Source of the DNA: CALMZN01 sp964443785
Lineage (GTDB): Bacteria > Patescibacteriota > Patescibacteriia > UBA1558 > GWA2-36-10
DNA: 20,799 nt
NCBI GenBank assembly: GCA_964443785.1
Contig: CAYUER010000016.1
Span: 1-20,799, forward strand
Direction of reading: 5' to 3'
Shown here: piece by piece, positions 16,583 through 20,799 of the stretch
Layout: every line of letters begins with the position of its first letter
How positions within the stretch are numbered: position 1 is the first letter of the stretch
Made by a program: the position numbers and the translations under genes
The notes under the pieces: generated by a model
Database searches by the model: none
Seen by the model: the letters and a program-made list of their open reading frames with translations, nothing else
Told to the model about the DNA's origin: nothing

Positions 16583-16630
16583 ATTTCGCCCAACACACCG
16601 GGATATCTGAAGTCTCGCCGCCTTTATTTC
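16582..16630 (+). repeat. Dispersed repeat copy A (plus orientation)
   Basis: Core AACA (16592-16595), 8 bases, TATCTG (16604-16609), then AAGTCTCGCCG. It overlaps the Fic stop codon. Positions 16606-16629 match the reverse complement of 17832-17855 at 20 of 24 bases, so the Fic gene lies between inverted repeats. Confidence 0.5.
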
Positions 16631-17757
16631 TTGAACAAGTTAATATATTCCTCAAAAATAAACAAGCGGTTTCTGGCAAAGCCGGTAATTTCTTTTAAGA
16701 TGCCAAATTTTTGCATTTTAGCAATCAGAGAGTTGGCAGTTGGTGCCGTAATTTTTAATCTCGTGGCCGTTTGATTGGCATTGATGATTGGATGAGAAAA
16801 CAATAATTCTAGCATATCATTACCTAGCTTTGCTTGCCTGCCGATTGTCATTATATTTTTTTTGCATCTTTGCCTAAGTGTAATTATTTTTTCAAAAGTA
16901 GCAATGCTATTTTTTGAAGTTTCTATAACACCCACCAAGAAAAACTTGATCCATTGTTCAATATTATTGTTGGTTCTAGTCAGAGTCAAGACATCATAAT
17001 AATTGCCTTTATTTTTTTCAAAAAAAGCAGATAGGTAGAGAGTCGGTTTTTTTAGTAATCCTTTTTCTACTAGATGCAGAGTAATCAGCAGTCTGCCGAT
17101 TCTGCCATTGCCATCTAAAAATGGATGGATAGTTTCAAATTGATAATGGCTTATAGCCACCTTGATTAAAAAAGGAATTTCTAAGTTTTTATTATGCCAA
17201 AATTTTTCCAAGTCAGATAATAGCTCGGATAATTCACTAGGATGTGGTGGCACAAAAACAGCGTCATTTAAAGTAGCCCCGCCTATCCAATTTTGGCTAG
17301 TCCTTATTTCGCCTGGAGTTTTATTTTTACCCCGCGCATTAGATAGTAGTATATGGTGAGTATTTTTTAACAGTCTCACAGATAATGGTAGCTTATCTAA
17401 TTCAGCAATGGCAGAATTCATGGCTTTGATGTAGTTTTGTACTTCTTGCCAATCATCTCTTTTTTCTGGATCAATTTCTTCTTTAGGTAAAAATGCTTCA
17501 TCAATAGCCGTTTTGGTTCCCTCAATACGGCTTGAAGTAGTAGCTTCTTTAGCTACATGCATTTTTATAAAAAAATCAACATCAGGCACTAAGCTAGAGT
17601 AGGCATTTAACTCGCCTAAATATCTTACGGCTTCTTCAAGTAATAGATCTATTTTTTTGTCTTGCCAATCAAACGGCTTGTTTACTAGTGACGGATAAAA
17701 GCTTTTGTAGCCAGATTGATTTTTATATGTACCAGCTTTGAAAAATGATTTTTCCAT
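16624..17757 (-). CDS. Fic family protein (class II, with C-terminal winged helix)
   Basis: 377 residues. The N-terminal Fic_N-like part holds the inhibitory motif TSSRIEGT (S75 to G80, with the inhibitory E79), which places it in class II, autoinhibited in cis. The complete active site is HPFLDGNGRIGR (H211-R222). The last 70 residues (LFSHPIINANQTATRLKITAPTANSL and on) look like a winged helix-turn-helix. Fic enzymes usually transfer AMP from ATP to hydroxyl groups on target proteins; the target is unknown. The gene stands alone, convergent with trpB and flanked by inverted repeats, and its start codon overlaps a palindrome repeated upstream, which suggests autoregulation through its own winged helix. 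All key residues are present, so it looks functional. Confidence 0.92.
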   Translation of the reverse strand: MEKSFFKAGTYKNQSGYKSFYPSLVNKPFDWQDKKIDLLLEEAVRYLGELNAYSSLVPDVDFFIKMHVAKEATTSSRIEGTKTAIDEAFLPKEEIDPEKRDDWQEVQNYIKAMNSAIAELDKLPLSVRLLKNTHHILLSNARGKNKTPGEIRTSQNWIGGATLNDAVFVPPHPSELSELLSDLEKFWHNKNLEIPFLIKVAISHYQFETIHPFLDGNGRIGRLLITLHLVEKGLLKKPTLYLSAFFEKNKGNYYDVLTLTRTNNNIEQWIKFFLVGVIETSKNSIATFEKIITLRQRCKKNIMTIGRQAKLGNDMLELLFSHPIINANQTATRLKITAPTANSLIAKMQKFGILKEITGFARNRLFIFEEYINLFKK

Positions 17758-17810
17758 AACTTTAATTATGATTATTTATAATAAAAGTTTAGCACATAAC
17801 TTTTATTATG
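17755..17810 (-). promoter_or_regulatory. Candidate palindromic operator at the Fic start
   Basis: CATAACTTTAATTATG (17755-17770) covers the Fic ATG, and a 15-of-16 copy, CATAACTTTTATTATG, lies 40 bases away (17795-17810). In addition ATAATAAAAGTT (17778-17789) and AACTTTTATTAT (17798-17809) form a perfect 12-bp inverted repeat with an 8-base spacer. Repeated dyads on one face of the helix at a promoter are typical of dimeric repressor sites. AT-rich sequence makes chance symmetry more likely, so confidence is moderate. Confidence 0.5.
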
Positions 17811-17831
17811 GCAAATCATATTAAAGGTTGA

Positions 17832-17855
17832 AAATAAAGTCGGCGAGATTTCAAG
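17832..17855 (-). repeat. Inverted partner of repeat A (copy B) beyond the Fic promoter
   Basis: Reads, on the minus strand, GAAATCTCGCCGACTTTATT, matching repeat A at the far side of the Fic gene (20 of 24 bases over the aligned block). It lacks the TATCTG core of the other copies. Confidence 0.45.
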
Positions 17856-17953
17856 TGTAGCCAAGAGAAAAATAGAGTATAGTATAAAAAATAGCTAAAA
17901 TAAGCCTAAAAACTATACATTTTACCTAATATTAGCCAAAATATATATAAATA

Positions 17954-17961
17954 CCCCCCCC
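17954..17961. repeat. C8 homopolymer just upstream of a promoter
   Basis: Eight consecutive C residues in otherwise AT-rich sequence, six bases before the -35 of the next promoter. Such tracts can slip during replication and alter promoter spacing or upstream contacts. Confidence 0.5.
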
Positions 17962-17967
17962 AAGACC

Positions 17968-17996
17968 TTGACAAACTTTGCCAAAAGGAGTATAAT
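17968..17996 (+). promoter_or_regulatory. Perfect-consensus sigma70 promoter of the first GC-rich gene
   Basis: TTGACA (17968-17973), exactly 17 bases, TATAAT (17991-17996). Both hexamers match consensus. The expected start near 18003 leaves a leader of about 188 bases before the GTG start at 18191. Confidence 0.85.
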
Positions 17997-18002
17997 TTTA
18001 CA

Positions 18003-18190
18003 TTAATTTGATCATTTAAATATTACTTGCAAATATAGCCTCAGCGTTTAAATTGTCTATATTATATAGATAGTTTGGCCGCTGCGGCTATATCCAGCCG
18101 AAGCCGTGAAAGCTTCCAGATACTCTGGAGCTACCGGTAATTCGTTGTTGCCGGTCATTAGCGTTTGTCTCCTTTTCAGGAGGTAGAGCT
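18003..18190 (+). promoter_or_regulatory. Structured 5' leader with sequestered ribosome-binding site
   Basis: Five successive hairpins can be drawn: 18056-18070 (TCTATA/TATAGA), 18085-18100 (CGGCT/AGCCG), 18111-18132 (9 bp with one bulged T), 18133-18155 (8 bp with one G-T, loop TTCGTTG) and 18169-18182 (CTCCT/AGGAG, loop TTTC). The last buries the Shine-Dalgarno AGGAGG (18178-18183), seven bases from the GTG start. Leader length, hairpin order and a hidden ribosome-binding site together suggest a cis-acting RNA switch or thermosensor. No known riboswitch class is recognised. Confidence 0.55.
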
Positions 18191-18754
18191 GTGGGAAGCA
18201 GCAAGAATCCGTATGAGCGGTTGATGAAACTCATGTCCTCCGCTCTCAAGTTGGTTGCCGAGGGCTCGCGTTCGGCTGAATCATTGGCCGATCACCTGCA
18301 GATCTTCGTCTTCGGCCAGTTCCGCAAGGCGCTGGTCAACTACGACAATCCGGCCCACCACCGCCTCGACTGTGACCAGTACGCTTTCGTGGCCGAAGAC
18401 CTGTGTCCGGAGCATTTCCCGGTCAGAGGCAAGGGTCAATGTGAGGTGATCTACGATTACCTCGAGTTCGACCACGAACCCACCACGCAGGAAGTGTTCA
18501 GTGCCATCGAGGCTCGGAGCGACATCCGTGTGCCGGACTTCGCCGAGACCAGGGACTACCACGAGACCTATCCGCAGGAGCGAATGGTCGCTCCGGTCAT
18601 CAGTCTCTGCGGCACTATCGAGACCTGGGACAGGAAGCGTAGTGTCGCCTGCGTTGAGGCCTATGATAACAAGGACAAGGGCTTGCGCCTGAACAGGTAC
18701 TGGCTTGGTTTTCGTTGGCTTCAATGCACCCGCTTCCTAGTCGTTCGCAAGTAA
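18191..18754 (+). CDS. GC-rich orphan protein of unknown function (187 aa)
   Basis: The GTG at 18191 is the start because AGGAGG sits seven bases upstream. The product is soluble and acidic in the middle, with an N-terminal helix (NPYERLMKLMSSALKLVAEG), a His/Asp-rich stretch (NPAHHRLDCDQYAFVAEDLC), CEVIYDYLEFDHEP, and a C-terminus rich in aromatics and arginine (YWLGFRWLQCTRFLVVRK). There is no signal peptide or membrane span, and I recognise no family. The coding sequence is about 60% G+C (36 of 60 in 18301-18360) against about 37% for the Fic gene, and favours C/G third positions, so it is probably of foreign origin or under very different codon selection. It is monocistronic: its own consensus promoter, structured leader and strong terminator. 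Confidence 0.75.
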   Translation: MGSSKNPYERLMKLMSSALKLVAEGSRSAESLADHLQIFVFGQFRKALVNYDNPAHHRLDCDQYAFVAEDLCPEHFPVRGKGQCEVIYDYLEFDHEPTTQEVFSAIEARSDIRVPDFAETRDYHETYPQERMVAPVISLCGTIETWDRKRSVACVEAYDNKDKGLRLNRYWLGFRWLQCTRFLVVRK

Positions 18755-18824
18755 TTGACTTTAGCCACTTGTGCCCTCGGGACTTGATTGTCCCTTGGCT
18801 CATTGGCCTCGGTCAGATCGCAAG

Positions 18825-18871
18825 ACTCCGTCTCAATACAACCCTCGCTGGGTTTGAGAGACGGAGTTTTT
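18825..18871 (+). terminator. Strong intrinsic terminator of the first GC-rich gene
   Basis: Perfect 10-bp outer stem ACTCCGTCTC/GAGACGGAGT (18825-18834 with 18858-18867) enclosing an inner AACCC/GGGTT stem, followed by a T-rich tract. A further small hairpin (GGGAC/GTCCC) lies in the 70-base 3' untranslated region before it. Confidence 0.9.
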
Positions 18872-18910
18872 ATTTTGTTTTAAAAACAAATTATTCTAGT
18901 TCTATTTTTC

Positions 18911-18956
18911 TCTTGGTGGAACCAGATATGTAGTGTTGTGTGATGCGTAATTTTCT
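18911..18956 (-). repeat. Dispersed repeat copy C (minus orientation)
   Basis: On the minus strand: AACA, 5 bases, TATCTGG (TATCTG at 18928-18923, AACA at 18937-18934). It shares the N5 spacing and the TATCTGG form with copy E. Outer flank GAAAATTACGCATC resembles that of copy D. Confidence 0.45.
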
Positions 18957-19002
18957 TAAGATTAGACTATTATTTAAGGGGATTTTTAGGTCATTTTATA
19001 GA

Positions 19003-19031
19003 TTGACAGGATACAGTATTTATGCTATACT
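19003..19031 (+). promoter_or_regulatory. Near-consensus sigma70 promoter of the second GC-rich gene
   Basis: TTGACA (19003-19008), 17-base spacer, TATACT (19026-19031). Start expected near 19038. Confidence 0.8.
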
Positions 19032-19037
19032 ATATCA

Positions 19038-19103
19038 TTCACCAAAAAACAGGCCAATTTCAGGCCATTGGTGTGTTCCTGGTAAAAACAAGGAAGGTGC
19101 ACT
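19038..19103 (+). promoter_or_regulatory. Structured 5' leader with partly sequestered ribosome-binding site
   Basis: A hairpin CACCAA/TTGGTG (19040-19045 with 19068-19073) can enclose GGCC/GGCC. A second one, TTCCT/AGGAA (19076-19080 with 19091-19095, 10-base loop), covers the Shine-Dalgarno AGGAAGG (19091-19097). The design repeats that of the first GC-rich gene with unrelated sequence. Confidence 0.5.
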
Positions 19104-19415
19104 TTGAACAAGGTCATGATGCTCTTCGGTAAAGACAAGGTTATCGCCATTTATCGGACTGGCGTTAACTATTCCTCAGGCAAGAAGATGGGCGCCATCA
19201 TCACTGTCGCTGGCATCAGGGGCTTCTACCTGACTACCGTCCCCGACGAAGATAACGGTGGCCTTGGTTTCATCATGCATGCTCTCGACAACTACAGAGA
19301 TGTCGAACAGAGATTGGTCAGCGAAGGCTGGAAACCGATGGCCAGCAGAGAGGCAGCTCCCGTTCTCGAGGGCTACAAGCCCGTCTTTCAGGTCTTGCAG
19401 GATGCAGGACTGTAG
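19104..19415 (+). CDS. GC-rich orphan protein of unknown function (103 aa)
   Basis: TTG 19104 is chosen because AGGAAGG lies six bases upstream; the ATG codons at residues 5 and 6 are the alternative starts. The product is a small soluble alpha/beta-looking protein (KVIAIYRTGVNYSSGKKMGA, IRGFYLTTVPDEDNGGLG, then a helix HALDNYRDVEQRLVSEGWKP). No family is recognised. Coding G+C is about 58% (35 of 60 in 19201-19260), far above the AT-rich surroundings and like the gene at 18191. Like that gene it is monocistronic, with a strong promoter, hairpin leader, non-ATG start and a terminator. The antisense ORF across it is a by-product of the GC-rich codons. Confidence 0.7.
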   Translation: MNKVMMLFGKDKVIAIYRTGVNYSSGKKMGAIITVAGIRGFYLTTVPDEDNGGLGFIMHALDNYRDVEQRLVSEGWKPMASREAAPVLEGYKPVFQVLQDAGL

Positions 19416-19442
19416 ATCATCTCTCAGCACAAACCCTCCATT

Positions 19443-19476
19443 GGACCCGGGTTAGAATAGGGTCTCTTCTTTTTTT
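19443..19476 (+). terminator. Intrinsic terminator of the second GC-rich gene
   Basis: Stem GGACCC/GGGTCT (19443-19448 with 19460-19465, one G-T) followed by CTTCTTTTTTT. An alternative AACCC/GGGTT stem overlaps it. Confidence 0.6.
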
Positions 19477-19495
19477 ACAAAAAATTCCCAAACAA

Positions 19496-19520
19496 AAAAC
19501 AATCTCTAAAAGATTGTTTT
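19496..19520. terminator. Bidirectional terminator-like hairpin
   Basis: Perfect 10-bp stem AAAACAATCT/AGATTGTTTT with a 5-base loop. It has A residues on one side and T residues on the other, so it could end transcripts from either direction, including the leftward gene at 20138-19662. Confidence 0.6.
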
Positions 19521-19544
19521 ATTATATGAATAGAAAATTCGATT

Positions 19545-19664
19545 TCATACAACAGACGAGCGTATCTGAAGTTCCGAAGCGAGTGGCGTGGTAAAATTGC
19601 GCGGAGCGCACCACGCAAACGAGCGAGGAATTTTGGCGGAGCAGAAAATAATAAAGGATAATTA
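19545..19664 (+). repeat. Dispersed hairpin repeat copy D (plus orientation, full length)
   Basis: AACA (19551-19554), 8 bases, TATCTG (19563-19568), AAGTTCCG, then a strong hairpin: GCGTGGT/ACCACGC (19586-19592 with 19610-19616) enclosing GCGC/GCGC. It ends in AAAATAATAAAGGATAATTA (19645-19664), whose last bases encode the stop of the leftward gene. Bases 19559-19604 recur exactly at 20754-20799. Confidence 0.8.
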
Positions 19665-20138
19665 CAACTTTAATCTGTCTATGTTATTTTTTAAATCAAT
19701 TATGCCATTTCCATGAAATTGATTTGGTAAGAGATTTACAAATTTTTTTGTAACTTCAAGCAAATCATAGAAACAGTTAGTATAATCCCATAGTTTTTCA
19801 GGTGGAGTGCCAGCGATTCTGTTAAAAGTTAAATGTGCAACTTCTGGACTTGCGCGTCTTTCTAGCTCAATTATATTTTTTGTTTTTTCCGGTCTTGATT
19901 GTTGCCAGTTACTATTGTCAATAAAATGCACCGCTCTAGCGTAATTGTTTACTGGGTTATAATAAAAAAATTCAAGTAAATTCCTTCCGTGAGAAAGAAA
20001 GCATTCCAAGGACATGTTAATCTCTATTTGGCTTCTCGCTATATTATAGTATTTAATACTAACTGCTGCAAAATAAAGCATCTCAATTTCATAACAAAAA
20101 TGTTCGTTTAAAAAATTTTTTAAATCTTTTTCTTCCAT
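19662..20138 (-). CDS. Small alpha-helical protein of unknown function (158 aa)
   Basis: 158 residues, predicted mostly helical and soluble. Visible features: an N-terminal helix (FLNEHFCYEIEMLYFAAVS), a central LECFLSHGRNLLEFFYYNP segment, a Trp-containing SNWQQSRPEKTKNI turn, a VAHLTFNRIAGTPPEKLWDY segment and a C-terminal helix ending LLPNQFHG. The spacing of the His/Arg-containing helices recalls HEPN-like helical proteins, but I do not see a clean RX4-6H motif and will not assign it. The start ATG 20138 is preceded by AAAGGATATTTAATTT, which is the end of repeat E, so the repeat supplies the likely ribosome-binding site; its stop lies in repeat D. The gene is thus bracketed by inverted copies of one repeat. 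Confidence 0.7.
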   Translation of the reverse strand: MEEKDLKNFLNEHFCYEIEMLYFAAVSIKYYNIARSQIEINMSLECFLSHGRNLLEFFYYNPVNNYARAVHFIDNSNWQQSRPEKTKNIIELERRASPEVAHLTFNRIAGTPPEKLWDYTNCFYDLLEVTKKFVNLLPNQFHGNGIIDLKNNIDRLKL

Positions 20139-20140
20139 AA

Positions 20141-20213
20141 ATTAAATATCCTTTATTATTTTTTCGCGTAGCCAGATACGCGGTGTTGGCGGATGTAAAT
20201 TATTTTTCACCCT
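20141..20213 (-). repeat. Dispersed repeat copy E (minus orientation, short form)
   Basis: On the minus strand: GGTGAAAAATAATTTA, CCAACA, 5 bases, TATCTGG, then AAAATAATAAAGGATA. The hairpin CGCGTA/TACGCG (20165-20170 with 20177-20182) is perfect. It equals copy D with the central GC-rich block removed. The outer 28 bases (20184-20211) match the reverse complement of 20722-20749 at 25 of 28. Confidence 0.75.
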
Positions 20214-20215
20214 CA

Positions 20216-20629
20216 TTATTTAATTTTTCGCCACACAACATGTGCTCCTGTTATTTTATCCCAGTACGGACCGATGAATAAATAAATAATAAATCCAATG
20301 CCAGTTAGTACCGTAATAGATAATATTCCCCTCATAAAAATTTTTATAAATAGTATATTCTTATTTTCAAATTCAATTTTTATATTAAATAAATATAATC
20401 CTATTGTTGTTTGGTATTTGAATAAACTAAGGCAAAAATAAAGTATATAAATTACTAACAGAAAAATTACTCCATTTACTTGAGATGCCTCAACAGAAAG
20501 AAAGTAAACAGAAAAGCTATAAGAAAGTGCGTAGAGTGATAAATAAATAAATAAATCTATGCAAAATGCGATGTATTTTTTCCATGTAGGCACTGTGCTC
20601 GCTTCTTTTTTAATTTCATTTGTGTTCAT
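20216..20629 (-). CDS. RDD family integral membrane protein
   Basis: 137 residues with three or four hydrophobic spans (roughly 22-45, 50-75 and 105-128). The start of the domain, WKKYIAFCIDLFIYL, carries the conserved aspartate of the RDD family although the first arginine is replaced by lysine; TTIGLYLFNIKI is the family's TIG..L..I.V strand, and RGILSI plus DKITGAHVVWRK matches the usual C-terminus (DK.TGT.VV). RDD proteins are poorly understood; some are linked to ion or substrate transport. It is flanked on both sides by inverted copies of the dispersed repeat (E and F) and reads toward the helical-protein gene. Confidence 0.8.
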   Translation of the reverse strand: MNTNEIKKEASTVPTWKKYIAFCIDLFIYLSLYALSYSFSVYFLSVEASQVNGVIFLLVIYILYFCLSLFKYQTTIGLYLFNIKIEFENKNILFIKIFMRGILSITVLTGIGFIIYLFIGPYWDKITGAHVVWRKIK

Positions 20630-20721
20630 AAATAATAGTTTATATTTATTGTATTTTTAAAGCCTCTTAATTATCCACTCGAATTTACCCTGTTCGCGAC
20701 ATATCAATCATAAAAAACAAA

Positions 20722-20799
20722 GGTGAAAAATAATTTATTTCCGCTAACAGGACAGCGTATCTGAAGTTCCGAAGCGAGTGGCGTGGTAAAATTGCGCGG
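20722..20799 (+). repeat. Dispersed hairpin repeat copy F (plus orientation, cut by window end)
   Basis: GGTGAAAAATAATTTA, CTAACA (AACA 20746-20749), 8 bases, TATCTG (20758-20763), then AAGTTCCG. Identical to copy D over 46 bases up to the window edge, so the GC-rich hairpin very probably continues outside. Confidence 0.8.

Noticed and set aside
18281..18724. 147-codon minus-strand ORF inside the first GC-rich gene
   Set aside because: GC-rich codons leave few stops on the other strand. The plus frame has the promoter, Shine-Dalgarno and terminator; the minus frame has none.
19176..19430. 84-codon minus-strand ORF across the second GC-rich gene
   Set aside because: Same cause; no expression signals and composition of a reverse-frame translation.
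16582..20799. Integron attC sites or a gene-cassette array
   Set aside because: The layout of single genes between hairpin repeats invites it, and copy A has a GCCCAAC like the attC R'' box, but the other copies lack matching RYYYAAC/GTTRRRY pairs and no integrase is seen.
16582..20799. CRISPR array
   Set aside because: Repeats are hundreds of bases apart, alternate in orientation and differ in length; there are no regular spacers or cas genes.
1..20799. tRNA or rRNA genes
   Set aside because: No cloverleaf with a GTTC-type arm or rRNA-like segment was recognised in the intergenic gaps; a covariance-model scan (tRNAscan-SE, Rfam) would settle it.

Overview
This window looks like part of a small, AT-rich bacterial genome, probably from the Patescibacteria/CPR (Parcubacteria-like). 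That placement is an inference from gene content, AT-rich codon use, weak Shine-Dalgarno signals and tight gene packing; no rRNA or marker protein here proves it. The genetic code looks standard: TAA and TAG end the confident genes, and the Trp codon is TGG.

Region 1 (1-7505) is a surface-glycan region. It holds a GT2 glycosyltransferase cut by the window start, two class I methyltransferases, a GT-C-type membrane protein, a DUF2079-type membrane protein broken by an in-frame TAG, and an STT3/GT-C-like membrane protein whose leader resembles a transcription attenuator or a small RNA. Region 2 (7690-15164) is a long co-directional run: yebC, ruvC, then a storage-polysaccharide block with two paralogous GT5 glycogen synthases, a GH57 hydrolase/transferase, an APH-type sugar-kinase-like protein and a GalT-like uridylyltransferase. 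Back-to-back divergent promoters separate regions 1 and 2.

Region 3 (15179-16582) is a stand-alone trpB. Ahead of it is what reads as a complete ribosome-mediated trp attenuator: consensus promoter, a 21-codon leader peptide with three Trp codons (two adjacent), mutually exclusive 1:2, 2:3 and 3:4 pairings, and a U-tract. The predicted transcription start falls on the leader ATG, so the leader mRNA may be leaderless. This arrangement is classical in enterobacteria but I know of no description in this kind of genome; with region 4 it is the main discovery candidate.

Region 4 (16582-20799) is an accessory zone of single-gene units: a class II Fic protein with a possible palindromic operator, two GC-rich orphan genes, a small alpha-helical orphan and an RDD membrane protein. 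The two GC-rich genes (about 60% G+C against about 37% nearby) share an unusual layout: a near-perfect sigma70 promoter, a structured leader ending in a hairpin that hides the Shine-Dalgarno, a GTG or TTG start, and an intrinsic terminator. The intergenic gaps carry copies of a dispersed hairpin repeat (core AACA-N5/8-TATCTG) that alternate in orientation and bracket the genes, suggesting a mobile or REP-like family that organises this region.
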